Assembly: GCA_949775045.1 (NCBI GenBank)
Contig: CATKSA010000113.1
Location: forward strand, 124,001-188,000
Length of the DNA stretch: 64,000 nucleotides
Direction: 5' to 3'
DNA from: Metridium senile
Taxonomy: Eukaryota > Cnidaria > Anthozoa > Actiniaria > Metridiidae
In this document: positions 26,880 through 41,455 of the stretch, piece after piece
How the letters are laid out: each line of letters opens with the position of its first letter
Numbering within the stretch: the first letter of the stretch is position 1
Position numbers and translations under genes: made by a program
The notes under the pieces: generated by a model
What the model was told of the DNA's origin: nothing
What the model saw: the letters and a program-made list of their open reading frames with translations, nothing else
Databases searched by the model: none

Positions 26880-28450
26880 CTGGGTAGGATTTTGTAGTTT
26901 TTTCTAAATAAAATCTTGCGCATTTATCAGAATGCTCTCATATTCTCAGACATTACTAACAGGGTCTAGGCGAACATTTTGTGCCGAAACCCCGATCTTT
27001 TTGACACATTTTCAGATCACCCTATAGGGCATATTGCATTCTGGGTAGGATTTTGTAGTTTTTTCTAAATAAAATCTTGCCAATTTATCAGAATGTTCTA
27101 ATATTCTCAGACATTACTAACAGGGTCTAGGCGAAACTTTTGTTCCGAAAACCCCGATCTTTTTTACCCATTTTCAGATCACCCTGAAGGGCATATTGCA
27201 TTCTGGGTAGGATTTTGTAGTTTTTTCTAAATAAAATCTTGCGCATTTATCAGAATGCTCTAATATTCTCAGACATTGCTCACAGGGTCTAGGCGAAACT
27301 TTTGTGCCGAAAACCCCGATCTTTTTTACACATTTTCAGATCACCCTGAAGGGCATATTGCATTCTGGGTAGGATTTTGTAGTTTTTTCTAAATAAAATC
27401 TTGCGCATTTATCACAATGCTCTAATATTCTCAGACATTACTAACAGGGTGTAGGCAAAACTTTTGTGCTTAAAACCCCGATCTTTTTTACCCATTTTCA
27501 GATCACCCTATAGGGCATATTGCATTCTGGGTAGGATTTTGTAGTTTTTTCTAAATAAAATCTTGCGCATTTATCAGAATGTTCTAATATTCTCAGACAT
27601 TACTAATAGGGTCTAGGCAAAACTTTTGTGCCGAAAACCCCGATCTTTTTGACCCATTTTCAGATCACCCTGAAGGGCATATTGCATTCTGGGTAGGATT
27701 TTGTAGTTTTTTCTAAATAAAATCTTGCGCATTTATCAGAATGCTCTCATATTCTCAGACATTACTAACAGGGTCTAGGCGAACATTTTGTGCCGAAACC
27801 CCGATCTTTTTGACACATTTTCAGATCACCCTATAGGGCATATTGCATTCTGGGTAGGATTTTGTAGTTTTTTCTAAATAAAATCTTGCCAATTTATCAG
27901 AATGTTCTAATATTCTCAGACATTACTAACAGGGTCTAGGCGAAACTTTTGTTCCGAAAACCCCGATCTTTTTTACCCATTTTCAGATCACCCTGAAGGG
28001 CATATTGCATTCTGGGTAGGATTTTGTAGTTTTTTCTAAATAAAATCTTGCGCATTTATCAGAATGCTCTAATATTCTCAGACATTGCTCACAGGGTCTA
28101 GGCGAAACTTTTGTGCCGAAAACCCCGATCTTTTTTACACATTTTCAGATCACCCTGAAGGGCATATTGCATTCTGGGTAGGATTTTGTAGTTTTTTCTA
28201 AATAAAATCTTGCGCATTTATCACAATGCTCTAATATTCTCAGACATTACTAACAGGGTGTAGGCAAAACTTTTGTGCTTAAAACCCCGATCTTTTTTAC
28301 CCATTTTCAGATCACCCTATAGGGCATATTGCATTCTGGGTAGGATTTTGTAGTTTTTTCTAAATAAAATCTTGCCAATTTATCAGAATGTTCTAATATT
28401 CTCAGACATTACTAATAGGGTCTAGGCAAAACTTTTGTGCCGAAAACCCC
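26880..28450. repeat. 5-mer tandem expansion (808 bp) in copy 1
   Basis: The segment of about five monomers that ends with GTTCCGAAA, ATTGCTCACAGG, GGGTGTAGGC and ACTAATAGGG tags is present twice, with GTTCCG at 27,143 and again about 808 bp later. One recombinant monomer, TTGCGCATTTATCAGAATGT near 27,571, joins a GCGCAT left half to an AATGTTCT right half at the join. The second long block has a 13-monomer expansion at the matching place instead. Confidence 0.75.
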
Positions 28451-31400
28451 GATCTTTTTGACCCATTTTCAGATCACCCTGAAGGGCATATTGCATTCTG
28501 GGTAGGATTTTGTAGTTTTTTCTAAATAAAATCTTGCGCATTTATCACAATGCTCTGATATTCTCAGACATTACTAACAGGGTCTAGGCGAAACTTTTGT
28601 ACCGAAATCCCCGATTTTTTTACCCATTTTCAGATCACCCTATAGGGCAGATTGCATTCTGGGTAGGATTTTGTAGTTTTTTATAAATAAAATCTTGCCA
28701 ATTTATCAGAATGTTCTAATATTCTCAGACATTACTAACAGGGTCTAGGCGAACATTTTGTGCCGAAACCCCGATCTTTTTGACACATTTTCAGATCACC
28801 CTATAGGGCATATTGCATTCTGGGTAGGATTTTGTAGTTTTTTTCTAAATAAAATCTTGCCAATTTATCAGAATGTTCTAATATTCTCAGACATTACTAA
28901 CAGGGTCTAGGCGAAACTTTTGTGCCGAAAACCCCGATCTTTTTTACCCATTTTCAGATCACCCTGAAGGGCATATTGCATTCTGGGTAGGATTTTGTAG
29001 TTTTTCTAAATAAAATCTTGCGCATTTATCAGAATGCTCTCATATTCTCAGACATTACTAACAGGGTCTAGGCGAACATTTTGTGCCGAAACCCCGATCT
29101 TTTTGACACATTTTCAGATCACCCTATAGGGCATATTGCATTCTGGGTAGGATTTTGTAGTTTTTTCTAAATAAAATCTTGCCAATTTATCAGAATGTTC
29201 TAATATTCTCAGACATTGCTCACAGGGTCTAGGCGAAACTTTTGTGTCGAAAACCCCGATCTTTTTTACACATTTTCAGATCACCCTGAAGGGCATATTG
29301 CATTCTGGGTAGGATTTTGTAGTTTTTTCTAAATAAAATCTTGCGCATTTATCAGAATGCTCTAATATTCTCAGACATTACTAACAGGGTGTAGGCAAAA
29401 CTTTTGTGCTTAAAACCCCGATCTTTTTTACCCATTTTCAGATCACCCTATAGGGCATATTGCATTCTGGGTAGGATTTTGTAGTTTTTTCTAAATAAAA
29501 TCTTGCCAATTGATCAGAATGTTCTAATATTCTCAGACATTACTAACAGGGTCTAGGCAAAACTTTTGTGCCGAAAACCCCGATCTTTTTGACCCATTTT
29601 CAGATCACCCTGAAGGGCATATTGCATTCTGGGTAGGATTTTGTAGTTTTTTCTAAATAAAATCTTGCGCATTTATCACAATGCTCTGATATTCTCAGAC
29701 ATTACTAACAGGGTCTAGGCGAACACTTTGTGCCAAAACCCCGATCTTTTTGACACATTTTCAGATCACCCTATAGGGCATATTGCATTCTGGGTAGGAT
29801 TTTGTAGTTTTTTATAAATAAAATCTTGCCAATTTATCAGAATGTTCTAATATTCTCAGACATTACTAACAGGGTCTAGGCGAACATTTTGTGCCGAAAC
29901 CCCGATCTTTTTGACACATTTTCAGATCACCCTATAGGGCATATTGCATCTGGGTAGGATTTTGTAGTTTTTTCTAAATAAAATCTTGCCAATTTATCAG
30001 AATGTTCTAATATTCTCAGACATTACTAACAGGGTCTAGGCGAAACTTTTGTGCCGAAAACCCCGATCTTTTTGACCCATTTTCAGATCACCCTGAAGGG
30101 CATATTGCATTCTGGGTAGGATTTTGTAGTTTTTTCTAAATAAAATCTTGCGCATTTATCAGAATGCTCTAATATTCTCAGACATTGCTCACAGGGTCTA
30201 GGCGAAACTTTTGTGCCGAAAACCCCGATCTTTTTTACACATTTTCAGATCACCCTGAAGGGCATATTGCATTCTGGGTAGGATTTTGTAGTTTTTTCTA
30301 AATAAAATCTTGCGCATTTATCAGAATGCTCTCATATTCTCAGACATTACTAACAGGGTCTAGGCGAACATTTTGTGCCGAAAACCCCGATCTTTTTGAC
30401 ACATTTTCAGATCACCCTATAGGGCATATTGCATTCTGGGTAGGATTTTGTAGTTTTTTCTAAATAAAATCTTGGCCATTTATCAGAATGTTCTAATATT
30501 CTCAGACATTACTAACAGGGTCTAGGCAAAACTTTTGTGCCGAAAACCCCGATCTTTTTGACCCATTTTCAGATCACCCTGAAGGGCATATTGCATTCTG
30601 GGTAGGATTTTGTAGTTTTTTCTAAATAAAATCTTGCGCATTTATCAGAATGCTCTCATATTCTCAGACATTACTAACAGGGTCTAGGCGAACATTTTGT
30701 GCCGAAACCCCGATCTTTTTGACACATTTTCAGATCACCCTATAGGGCATATTGCATTCTGGGTAGGATTTTGTAGTTTTTTCTAAATAAAATCTTGCCA
30801 ATTTATTAGAATGTTCTAATATTCTCAGACATTACTAACAGGGTCTAGGCGAAACTTTTGTTCCGAAAACCCCGATCTTTTTTACCCATTTTCAGATCAC
30901 CCTGAAGGGCATATTGCATTCTGGGTAGGATTTTGTAGTTTTTTCTAAATAAAATCTTGCGCATTTATCAGAATGCTCTAATATTCTCAGACATTGCTCA
31001 CAGGGTCTAGGCGAAACTTTTGTGCCGAAAACCCCGATCTTTTTTACACATTTTCAGATCACCCTGAAGGGCATATTGCATTCTGGGTAGGATTTTGTAG
31101 TTTTTTCTAAATAAAATCTTGCGCATTTATCACAATGCTCTAATATTCTCAGACATTACTAACAGGGTGTAGGCAAAACTTTTGTGCTTAAAACCCCGAT
31201 CTTTTTTACCCATTTTCAGATCACCCTATAGGGCATATTGCATTCTGGGTAGGATTTTGTAGTTTTTTCTAAATAAAATCTTGCCAATTTATCAGAATGT
31301 TCTAATATTCTCAGACATTACTAATAGGGTCTAGGCAAAACTTTTGTGCCGAAAACCCCGATCTTTTTGACCCATTTTCAGATCACCCTGAAGGGCATAT

Positions 31401-33282
31401 TGCATTCTGGGTAGGATTTTGTAGTTTTTTCTAAATAAAATCTTGCGCATTTATCACAATGCTCTGATATTCTCAGACATTACTAACAGGGTCTAGGCGA
31501 ACACTTTGTGCCAAAACCCCGATCTTTTTGACACATTTTCAGATCACCCTATAGGGCATATTGCATTCTTGGTAGGATTTTGTAGTTTTTTATAAATAAA
31601 ATCTTGCCAATTTATCAGAATGTTCTAATATTCTCAGACATTACTAACAGGGTCTAGGCGAACATTTTGTGCCGAAACCCCGATCTTTTTGACACATTTT
31701 CAGATCACCCTATAGGGCATATTGCATTCTGGGTAGGATTTTGTAGTTTTTTCTAAATAAAATCTTGCCAATTTATCAGAATGTTCTAATATTCTCAGAC
31801 ATTACTAACAGGGTCTAGGCGAAACTTTTGTGCCGAAAACCCCGATCTTTTTGACCCATTTTCAGATCACCCTGAAGGGCATATTGCATTCTGGGTAGGA
31901 TTTTGTAGTTTTTTCTAAATAAAATCTTGCGCATTTATCAGAATGCTCTCATATTCTCAGACATTACTAACAGGGTCTAGGCGAACATTTTGTGCCGAAA
32001 CCCCGATCTTTTTGACACATTTTCAGATCACCCTATAGGGCATATTGCATTCTGGGTAGGATTTTGTAGTTTTTTCTAAATAAAATCTTGCCAATTTATC
32101 AGAATGTTCTAATATTCTCAGACATTGCTCACAGGGTCTAGGCGAAACTTTTGTGCCGAAAACCCCGATCTTTTTTACACATTTTCAGATCACCCTGAAG
32201 GGCATATTGCATTCTGGGTAGGATTTTGTAGTTTTTTCTAAATAAAATCTTGCGCATTTATCACAATGCTCTAATATTCTCAGACATTACTAACAGGGTG
32301 TAGGCAAAACTTTTGTGCTTAAAACCCCGATCTTTTTTACCCATTTTCAGATCACCCTATAGGGCATATTGCATTCTGGGTAGGATTTTGTAGTTTTTTC
32401 TAAATAAAATCTTGCGCATTTATCAGAATGCTCTCATATTCTCAGACATTACTAACAGGGTCTAGGCGAACATTTTGTGCCGAAAACCCCGATCTTTTTG
32501 ACACATTTTCAGATCACCCTATAGGGCATATTGCATTCTGGGTAGGATTTTGTAGTTTTTTCTAAATAAAATCTTGGCCATTTATCAGAATGTTCTAATA
32601 TTCTCAGACATTACTAACAGGGTCTAGGCGAAACTTTTGTGCCGAAAACCCCGATCTTTTTGACCCATTTTCAGATCACCCTGAAGGGCATATTGCATTC
32701 TGGGTAGGATTTTGTAGTTTTTTCTAAATAAAATCTTGCGCATTTATCAGAATGCTCTCATATTCTCAGACATTACTAACAGGGTCTAGGCGAACATTTT
32801 GTGCCGAAACCCCGATCTTTTTGACACATTTTCAGATCACCCTATAGGGCATATTGCATTCTGGGTAGGATTTTGTAGTTTTTTCTAAATAAAATCTTGC
32901 CAATTTATCAGAATGTTCTAATATTCTCAGACATTACTAACAGGGTCTAGGCGAAACTTTTGTTCCGAAAACCCCGATCTTTTTTACCCATTTTCAGATC
33001 ACCCTGAAGGGCATATTGCATTCTGGGTAGGATTTTGTAGTTTTTTCTAAATAAAATCTTGCGCATTTATCAGAATGCTCTAATATTCTCAGACATTGCT
33101 CACAGGGTCTAGGCGAAACTTTTGTGCCGAAAACCCCGATCTTTTTTACACATTTTCAGATCACCCTGAAGGGCATATTGCATTCTGGGTAGGATTTTGT
33201 AGTTTTTTCTAAATAAAATCTTGCGCATTTATCACAATGCTCTAATATTCTCAGACATTACTAACAGGGTGTAGGCAAAACT

Positions 33283-34950
33283 TTTGTGCCGAAAACCCGA
33301 TCTTTTTTACACATTTTCAGATCACCCTGAAGGGCATATTGCATTCTGGGTAGGATTTTGTAGTTTTTTCTAAATAAAATCTTGCGCATTTATCACAATG
33401 CTCTAATATTCTCAGACATTACTAACAGGGTGTAGGCAAAACTTTTGTGCTTAAAACCCCGATCTTTTTTACCCATTTTCAGATCACCCTATAGGGCATA
33501 TTGCATTCTGGGTAGGATTTTGTAGTTTTTTCTAAATAAAATCTTGCCAATTTATCAGAATGTTCTAATATTCTCAGACATTACTAATAGGGTCTAGGCA
33601 AAACTTTTGTGCCGAAAACCCCGATCTTTTTGACCCATTTTCAGATCACCCTGAAGGGCATATTGCATTCTGGGTAGGATTTTGTAGTTTTTTATAAATA
33701 AAATCTTGCGCAGTTATCAGAATGCTCTCATATTCTCAGACATTACTAACAGGGTCTAGGCGAACATTTTGTGCCGAAAACCCCGATCTTTTTGACACAT
33801 TTTCAGATCACCCTATAGGGCATATTGCATTCTGGGTAGGATTTTGTAGTTTTTTCTAAATAAAATCTTGCCAATTTATCAGAATGTTCTAATATTCTCA
33901 GCCATTACTAACAGTGTCTAGGCAAAACTTTTGTGCCGAAAACCCCGATCTTTTTTACCCATTTTCAGATCACCCTGAAGGGCATATTGCATTCTGGGTA
34001 GGATTTTGTAGTTTTTTCTAAATAAAATCTTGCGCATTTATCAGAATGCTCTAATATTCTCAGACATTGCTCACAGGGTCTAGGCGAAACTTTTGTGCCG
34101 AAAACCCCGATCTTTTTTACACATTTTCAGATCACCCTGAAGGGCATATTGCATTCTGGGTAGGATTTTGTAGTTTTTTCTAAATAAAATCTTGCGCATT
34201 TATCACAATGCTCTAATATTCTCAGACATTACTAACAGGGTGTAGGCAAAACTTTTGTGCCGAAAACCCCGATCTTTTTTACACATTTTCAGATCACCCT
34301 GAAGGGCATATTGCATTCTGGGTAGGATTTTGTAGTTTTTTCTAAATAAAATCTTGCGCATTTATCACAATGCTCTAATATTCTCAGACATTACTAACAG
34401 GGTGTAGGCAAAACTTTTGTGCTTAAAACCCCGATCTTTTTTACCCATTTTCAGATCACCCTATAGGGCATATTGCATTCTGGGTAGGATTTTGTAGTTT
34501 TTTCTAAATAAAATCTTGCCAATTTATCAGAATGTTCTAATATTCTCAGACATTACTAATAGGGTCTAGGCAAAACTTTTGTGCCGAAAACCCCGATCTT
34601 TTTGACCCATTTTCAGATCACCCTGAAGGGCATATTGCATTCTGGGTAGGATTTTGTAGTTTTTTATAAATAAAATCTTGCGCAGTTATCAGAATGCTCT
34701 CATATTCTCAGACATTACTAACAGGGTCTAGGCGAACATTTTGTGCCGAAAACCCCGATCTTTTTGACACATTTTCAGATCACCCTATAGGGCATATTGC
34801 ATTCTGGGTAGGATTTTGTAGTTTTTTCTAAATAAAATCTTGCCAATTTATCAGAATGTTCTAATATTCTCAGCCATTACTAACAGTGTCTAGGCAAAAC
34901 TTTTGTGCCGAAAACCCCGATCTTTTTTACCCATTTTCAGATCACCCTGA
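33283..34950. repeat. 6-mer tandem duplication (972 bp) at the seam between long blocks
   Basis: Two units about 972 bp apart each contain the hybrid TTTTTATAAATAAAATCTTG followed by CGCAGTTATCAG (33,693 and 34,665) and the tag AGCCATTACTAACAGTGTCT (33,900 and 34,872). The first unit opens with a private one-base loss, AAAACCCGATC near 33,297. The duplication therefore includes and repeats the junction at which the start of the long block follows its end. Confidence 0.8.
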
Positions 34951-35159
34951 AGGGCATATTGCATTCTGGGTAGGATTTTGTAGTTTTTTCTAAATAAAAT
35001 CTTGCGCATTTATCAGAATGCTCTCATATTCTCAGACATTACTAACAGGGTCTAGGCGAACACTTTGTGCCGAAACCCCGATCTTTTTGACCCATTTTCA
35101 GATCACCCTGAAGGGCATATTGCATTCTGGGTAGGATTTTGTAGTTTTTTCTAAATAAA

Positions 35160-38070
35160 ATCTTGCGCATTTATCAGAATGCTCTGATATTCTCAGACAT
35201 TACTAACAGGGTCTAGGCGAACATTTTGTGCCGAAACCCCGATCTTTTTGACACATTTTCAGATCACCCTATAGGGCATATTGCATTCTGGGTAGGATTT
35301 TGTAGTTTTTTCTAAATAAAATCTTGCGCATTTATCACAATGCTCTAATATTCTCAGACATTACTAACAGGGTCTAGGCAAAACTTTTGTGCCGAAAACC
35401 CCGATCTTTTTGACCCATTTTCAGATCACCCTGAAGGGCATATTGCATTCTGGGTAGGATTTTGTAGTTTTTTCTAAATAAAATCTTGCGCATTTATCAG
35501 AATGCTCTGATATTCTCAGACATTACTAACAGGGTCTAGGCGAACACTTTGTGCCGAAACCCCGATCTTTTTGACACATTTCCAGATCACCCTATAGGGC
35601 ATATTGCATTCTTAGTAGGATTTTGTAGTTTTTTCTAAATAAAATCTTGCCAATTTATCAGAATGTTCTAATATTCTCAGACATTACTAACAGGGTCTAG
35701 GCAAAACTTTTGTGCCGAAAACCCCGATCTTTTTGACCCATTTTCAGATCACCCTAAAGGGCATATTGCATTCTGGGTAGGATTTTGTAGTTTTTTCTAA
35801 ATAAAATCTTGCGCATTTATCAGAATGCTCTGATATTCTCAGACATTACTAACAGGGTCTAGGCGAACATTTTGTGCCGAAACCCCTATCTTTTTGACAC
35901 ATTTTCAGATCACCCTATAGGGCATATTGCATTCTGGGTAGGATTTTGTAGTTTTTTCTAAATAAAATCTTGCCAATTTATCAGAATGTTCTAATATTCT
36001 CAGACATTACTAACAGGGTCTAGGCGAAACTTTTGTGCCGAAAACCCCGATCTTTTTTACCCATTTTCAGATCACCCTATAGGGCATATTGCATTCTGGG
36101 TAGGATTTTGTAGTTTTCTCTAAATAAAATCTTGCGCATTTATCAGAATGCTCTAATATTCTCAGACATTTCTAACAGGGTCTAGGCGAAAATTTTGTGC
36201 CAAAAACCCCGATCTTTTTGACACATTTTCAGATCACCCTATAGGACATATTGCATTCTGGGTAGGATTTTGTAGTTTTTTCTAAATAAAATCTTGCGCA
36301 TTTATCACAATGCTCTAATATTCTCAGACATTACTAACAGGGTGTAGGCAAAACTTTCGTGCTTAAAACCCCGATCTTTTTTACCCATTTTCAGATCACC
36401 CTATAGGGCATATTGCATTCTGGGTAGGATTTTGTAGTTTTTTCTAAATAAAATCTTGCGCATTTATCAGAATGCTCTCATATTCTCAGACATTACTAAC
36501 AGGGTCTAGGCGAAAATTTTGTGCCGAAAACCCGGATCTTTTTGACACATTTTTAGATCACCCTATAGGGCATATTGCATTCTGGATAGGATTTTGTAGT
36601 TTTTTCTAAATAAAATCTTGCGCATTTATCAGAATGCTCTGATATTCTCAGACATTACTAACAGGGTCTAGGCGAACATTTTGTGCCGAAACCCCGATCT
36701 TTTTGACACATTTTCAGATCACCCTATAGGGCATATTGCATTCTGGGTAGGATTTTGTAGTTTTTTCTAAATAAAATCTTGCGCATTTATCACAATGCTC
36801 TAATATTCTCAGACATTACTAACAGGGTCTAGGCAAAACTTTTGTGCCGAAAACCCCGATCTTTTTGACCCATTTTCAGATCACCCTGAAGGGCATATTG
36901 CATTCTGGGTAGGATTTTGTAGTTTTTTCTAAATAAAATCTTGCGCATTTATCAGAATGCTCTGATATTCTCAGACATTACTAACAGGGTCTAGGCGAAC
37001 ACTTTGTGCCGAAACCCCGATCTTTTTGACACATTTCCAGATCACCCTATAGGGCATATTGCATTCTTAGTAGGATTTTGTAGTTTTTTCTAAATAAAAT
37101 CTTGCCAATTTATCAGAATGTTCTAATATTCTCAGACATTACTAACAGGGTCTAGGCAAAACTTTTGTGCCGAAAACCCCGATCTTTTTGACCCATTTTC
37201 AGATCACCCTAAAGGGCATATTGCATTCTGGGTAGGATTTTGTAGTTTTTTCTAAATAAAATCTTGCGCATTTATCAGAATGCTCTGATATTCTCAGACA
37301 TTACTAACAGGGTCTAGGCGAACATTTTGTGCCGAAACCCCTATCTTTTTGACACATTTTCAGATCACCCTATAGGGCATATTGCATTCTGGGTAGGATT
37401 TTGTAGTTTTTTCTAAATAAAATCTTGCCAATTTATCAGAATGTTCTAATATTCTCAGACATTACTAACAGGGTCTAGGCGAAACTTTTGTGCCGAAAAC
37501 CCCGATCTTTTTTACCCATTTTCAGATCACCCTATAGGGCATATTGCATTCTGGGTAGGATTTTGTAGTTTTCTCTAAATAAAATCTTGCGCATTTATCA
37601 GAATGCTCTAATATTCTCAGACATTTCTAACAGGGTCTAGGCGAAAATTTTGTGCCAAAAACCCCGATCTTTTTGACACATTTTCAGATCACCCTATAGG
37701 ACATATTGCATTCTGGGTAGGATTTTGTAGTTTTTTCTAAATAAAATCTTGCGCATTTATCACAATGCTCTAATATTCTCAGACATTACTAACAGGGTGT
37801 AGGCAAAACTTTCGTGCTTAAAACCCCGATCTTTTTTACCCATTTTCAGATCACCCTATAGGGCATATTGCATTCTGGGTAGGATTTTGTAGTTTTTTCT
37901 AAATAAAATCTTGCGCATTTATCAGAATGCTCTCATATTCTCAGACATTACTAACAGGGTCTAGGCGAAAATTTTGTGCCGAAAACCCGGATCTTTTTGA
38001 CACATTTTTAGATCACCCTATAGGGCATATTGCATTCTGGATAGGATTTTGTAGTTTTTTCTAAATAAAA
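35160..38070. repeat. 9-mer tandem duplication (1455 bp) in copy 2
   Basis: The segment from about 35,160 to 36,615 is repeated at about 36,615-38,070. The tag ACATTTCCAGATC with ATTCTTAGTAGG appears at about 35,578 and 37,033, and TCTGGATAGG at about 36,581 and 38,036. Copy 1 has this segment once (20,770-22,225), so the expansion happened after the long-block duplication, or copy 1 lost it. Confidence 0.85.
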
Positions 38071-41000
38071 TCTTGCCAATTTATCAGAATGTTCTAATAT
38101 TCTCAGACATTACTAACAGGGTCTAGGCAAAACTTTTGTGCCGAAAACCCCGATCTTTTTGACCCATTTTCAGATCACCCTGAAGGGCATATTGCATTCT
38201 GGGTAGGATTTTGTAGTTTTTTCTAAATAAAATCTTGCGCATTTATCACAATGCTCTGATATTCTCAGACATTACTAACAGGGTCTAGGCGAACATTTTG
38301 TGCCGAAACCCCGATCTTTTTGACACATTTTCAGATCACCCTATAGGGCATATTGCATTCTGGGTAGGATTTTGTAGTTTTTTCTAAATAAAATCTTGCC
38401 AATTTATCAGAATGTTCTAATATTCTCAGACATTACTAACAGGGTCTAGGCGAAACTTTTGTGCCGAAAACCCCGATCTTTTTTACCCATTTTCAGCTCA
38501 CCCTGAAGGGCATATTGCATTCTGGGTAGGATTTTGTAGTTTTTTCTAAATAAAATCTTGCGCATTTATCAGAATGCTCTAATATTCTCAGACATTTCTA
38601 ACAGGGTCTAGGCGAAAATTTTGTGCCAAAAACCCCGATCTTTTTGACACATTTTCAGATCACCCTATAGGACATATTGCATTCTGGGTAGGATTTTGTA
38701 GTTTTTTCTAAATAAAATCTTGCGCATTTATCATAATGCTCTGATATTCTCAGACATTACAAACAGGGTGTAGGCAAAACTTTTGTGCTTAAAACCCCGA
38801 TCTTTTTTACCCATTTTCAGATCACCCTATAGGGCATATTGCCTTCTGGGTAGGATTTTGTAGTTTTTTCTAAATAAAATCTTGCCAATTTATCAGAATG
38901 TTCTAATATTCTCAGACATTACTAACAGGGTCTAGGCAAAACTTTTGTGCCGAAAACCCCGATCTTTTGGACCCATTTTCAGATCACCCTGAAGGGCATA
39001 TTGCATTCTGGGTAGGATTTTGTAGTTTTTTCTAAATAAAATCTTGCGCATTTATCACAATGCTCTGATATTCTCAGACATTACTAACAGGGTCTAGGCG
39101 AACACTTTGTGCCAAAACCCCGATCTTTTTGACACATTTTCAGATCACCCTATAGGGCATATTGCATGCTGGGTAGGATTTTGTAGTTTTTTCTAAATAA
39201 AATCTTGGCCATTTATCAGAATGTTCTAATATTCTCAGACATTACTAACAGGGTCTAGGCGAAACTTTTGTGCCGAAAACCCCGATCTTTTTGACCCATT
39301 TTCAGATCACCCTGAAGGGCATATTGCATTCTGGGTAGGATTTTGTAGTTTTTTCTAAATAAAATCTTGCGCATTTATCAGAATGCTCTGATATTCTCAG
39401 ACATTACTAACAGGGTCTAGGCGAACATTTTGTGCCGAAACCCCGATCTTTTTGACACATTTTCAGATCACCCTATAGGGCATATTGCATTCTGGGTAGG
39501 ATTTTGTAGTTTTTTCTAAATAAAATCTTGCCAATTTATCAGAATGTTCTAATATTCTCAGACATTACTAACAGGGTCTAGGCGAAACTTTTGTTCCGAA
39601 AACCCCGATCTTTTTTACCCATTTTCAGATCACCCTGAAGGGCATATTGCATTCTGGGTAGGATTTTGTAGTTTTTTCTAAATAAAATCTTGCGCATTTA
39701 TCAGAATGCTCTAATATTCTCAGACATTGCTCACAGGGTCTAGGCGAAACTTTTGTGCCGAAAACCCCGATCTTTTTTACACATTTTCAGATCACCCTGA
39801 AGGGCATATTGCATTCTGGGTAGGATTTTGTAGTTTTTTCTAAATAAAATCTTGCGCATTTATCACAATGCTCTAATATTCTCAGACATTACTAACAGGG
39901 TGTAGGCAAAACTTTTGTGCTTAAAACCTCGATCTTTTTTACCCATTTTCAGATCACCCTATAGGGCATATTGCATTCTGGGTAGGATTTTGTAGTTTTT
40001 TCTAAATAAAATCTTGCCAATTTATCAGAATGTTCTAATATTCTCAGACATTACTAACAGGGTCTAGGCAAAACTTTTGTGCCGAAAACCCCGATCTTTT
40101 TGACCCATTTTCAGATCACCCTGAAGGGCATATTGCATTCTGGGTAGGATTTTGTAGTTTTCTCTAAATAAAATCTTGCGCATTTATCACAATGCTCTGA
40201 TATTCTCAGACATTACTAACAGGGTCTAGGCGAACACTTTGTGCCAAAACCCCGATCTTTTTGACACATTTTCAGATCACCCTATAGGGCATATTGCATT
40301 CTGGGTAGGATTTTGTAGTTTTTTATAAATAAAATCTTGCCAATTTATCAGAATGTTCTAATATTCTCAGACATTACTAACAGGGTCTAGGCGAACATTT
40401 TGTGCCGAAACCCCGATCTTTTTGACACATTTTCAGATCACCCTATAGGGCATATTGCATTCTGGGTAGGATTTTGTAGTTTTTTCTAAATAAAATCTTG
40501 CCAATTTATCAGAATGTTCTAATATTCTCAGACATTACTAACAGGGTCTAGGCGAAACTTTTGTGCCGAAAACCCCGATATTTTTTACCCATTTTCAGAT
40601 CACCCTGAAGGGCATATTGCATTCTGGGTAGGATTTTGTAGTTTTTTCTAAATAAAATCTTGCGCATTTATCAGAATGCTCTCATATTCTCAGACATTAC
40701 TAACAGGGTCTAGGCGAACATTTTGTGCCGAAACCCCGATCTTTTTGACACATTTTCAGATCACCCTAAAGGGCATATTGCATTCTGGGTAGGATTTTGT
40801 AGTTTTTTCTAAATAAAATCTTGCCAATTTATCAGAATGTTCTAATATTCTCAGACATTGCTCACAGGGTCTAGGCGAAACTTTTGTGCCGAAAACCCCG
40901 ATATTTTTTACACATTTTCAGATCACCCTGAAGGGCATATTGCATTCTGGGTAGGATTTTGTAGTTTTTTCTAAATAAAATCTTGCGCATTTATCACAAT

Positions 41001-41455
41001 GCTCTAATATTCTCAGACATTACTAACAGGGTGTAGGCAAAACTTTTGTGCTTAAAACCCCGATCTTTTTTACCCATTTTCAGATCACCCTATAGGGCAT
41101 ATTGCATTCTGGGTAGGATTTTGTAGTTTTTTCTAAATAAAATCTTGCCAATTGATCAGAATGTTCTAATATTCTCAGACATTACTAACAGGGTCTAGGC
41201 AAAACTTTTGTGCCGAAAACCCCGATCTTTTTGACCCATTTTCAGATCACCCTGAAGGGCATATTGCATTCTGGGTAGGATTTTGTAGTTTTTTCTAAAT
41301 AAAATCTTGCGCATTTATCACAATGCTCTGATATTCTCAGACATTACTAACAGGGTCTAGGCGAACACTTTGTGCCAAAACCCCGATCTTTTTGACACAT
41401 TTTCAGATCACCCTATAGGGCATATTGCATTCTGGGTAGGATTTTGTAGTTTTTT

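Larger units (their letters stand above)
20291..33690. repeat. Very long HOR/segmental duplication, copy 1 (13.4 kb)
   Basis: This block of about 83 monomers is matched, with many private tags in the same order, by 34,681-52,283. It begins at GCGCAGTTATCAG and ends just before the seam at 33,691-33,709. Shared tags include ACATTTCCAGATC with ATTCTTAGTAGG, CCCTAAAGGG, ACCCCTATC, TTTTTAGATC with TCTGGATAGG, TTTTCAGCTCACC, ATCATAATGC, ATTACAAACAGG, TTGCCTTCTGG, TTTTGGACC, GCATGCTGGG, GTTCCGAAA, AACCTCGATC, GCCAATTGATC and TTGCATCTGGG. Copy 1 alone carries a 5-monomer tandem expansion near 27-28 kb and one extra monomer near 33.3 kb. Confidence 0.88.
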
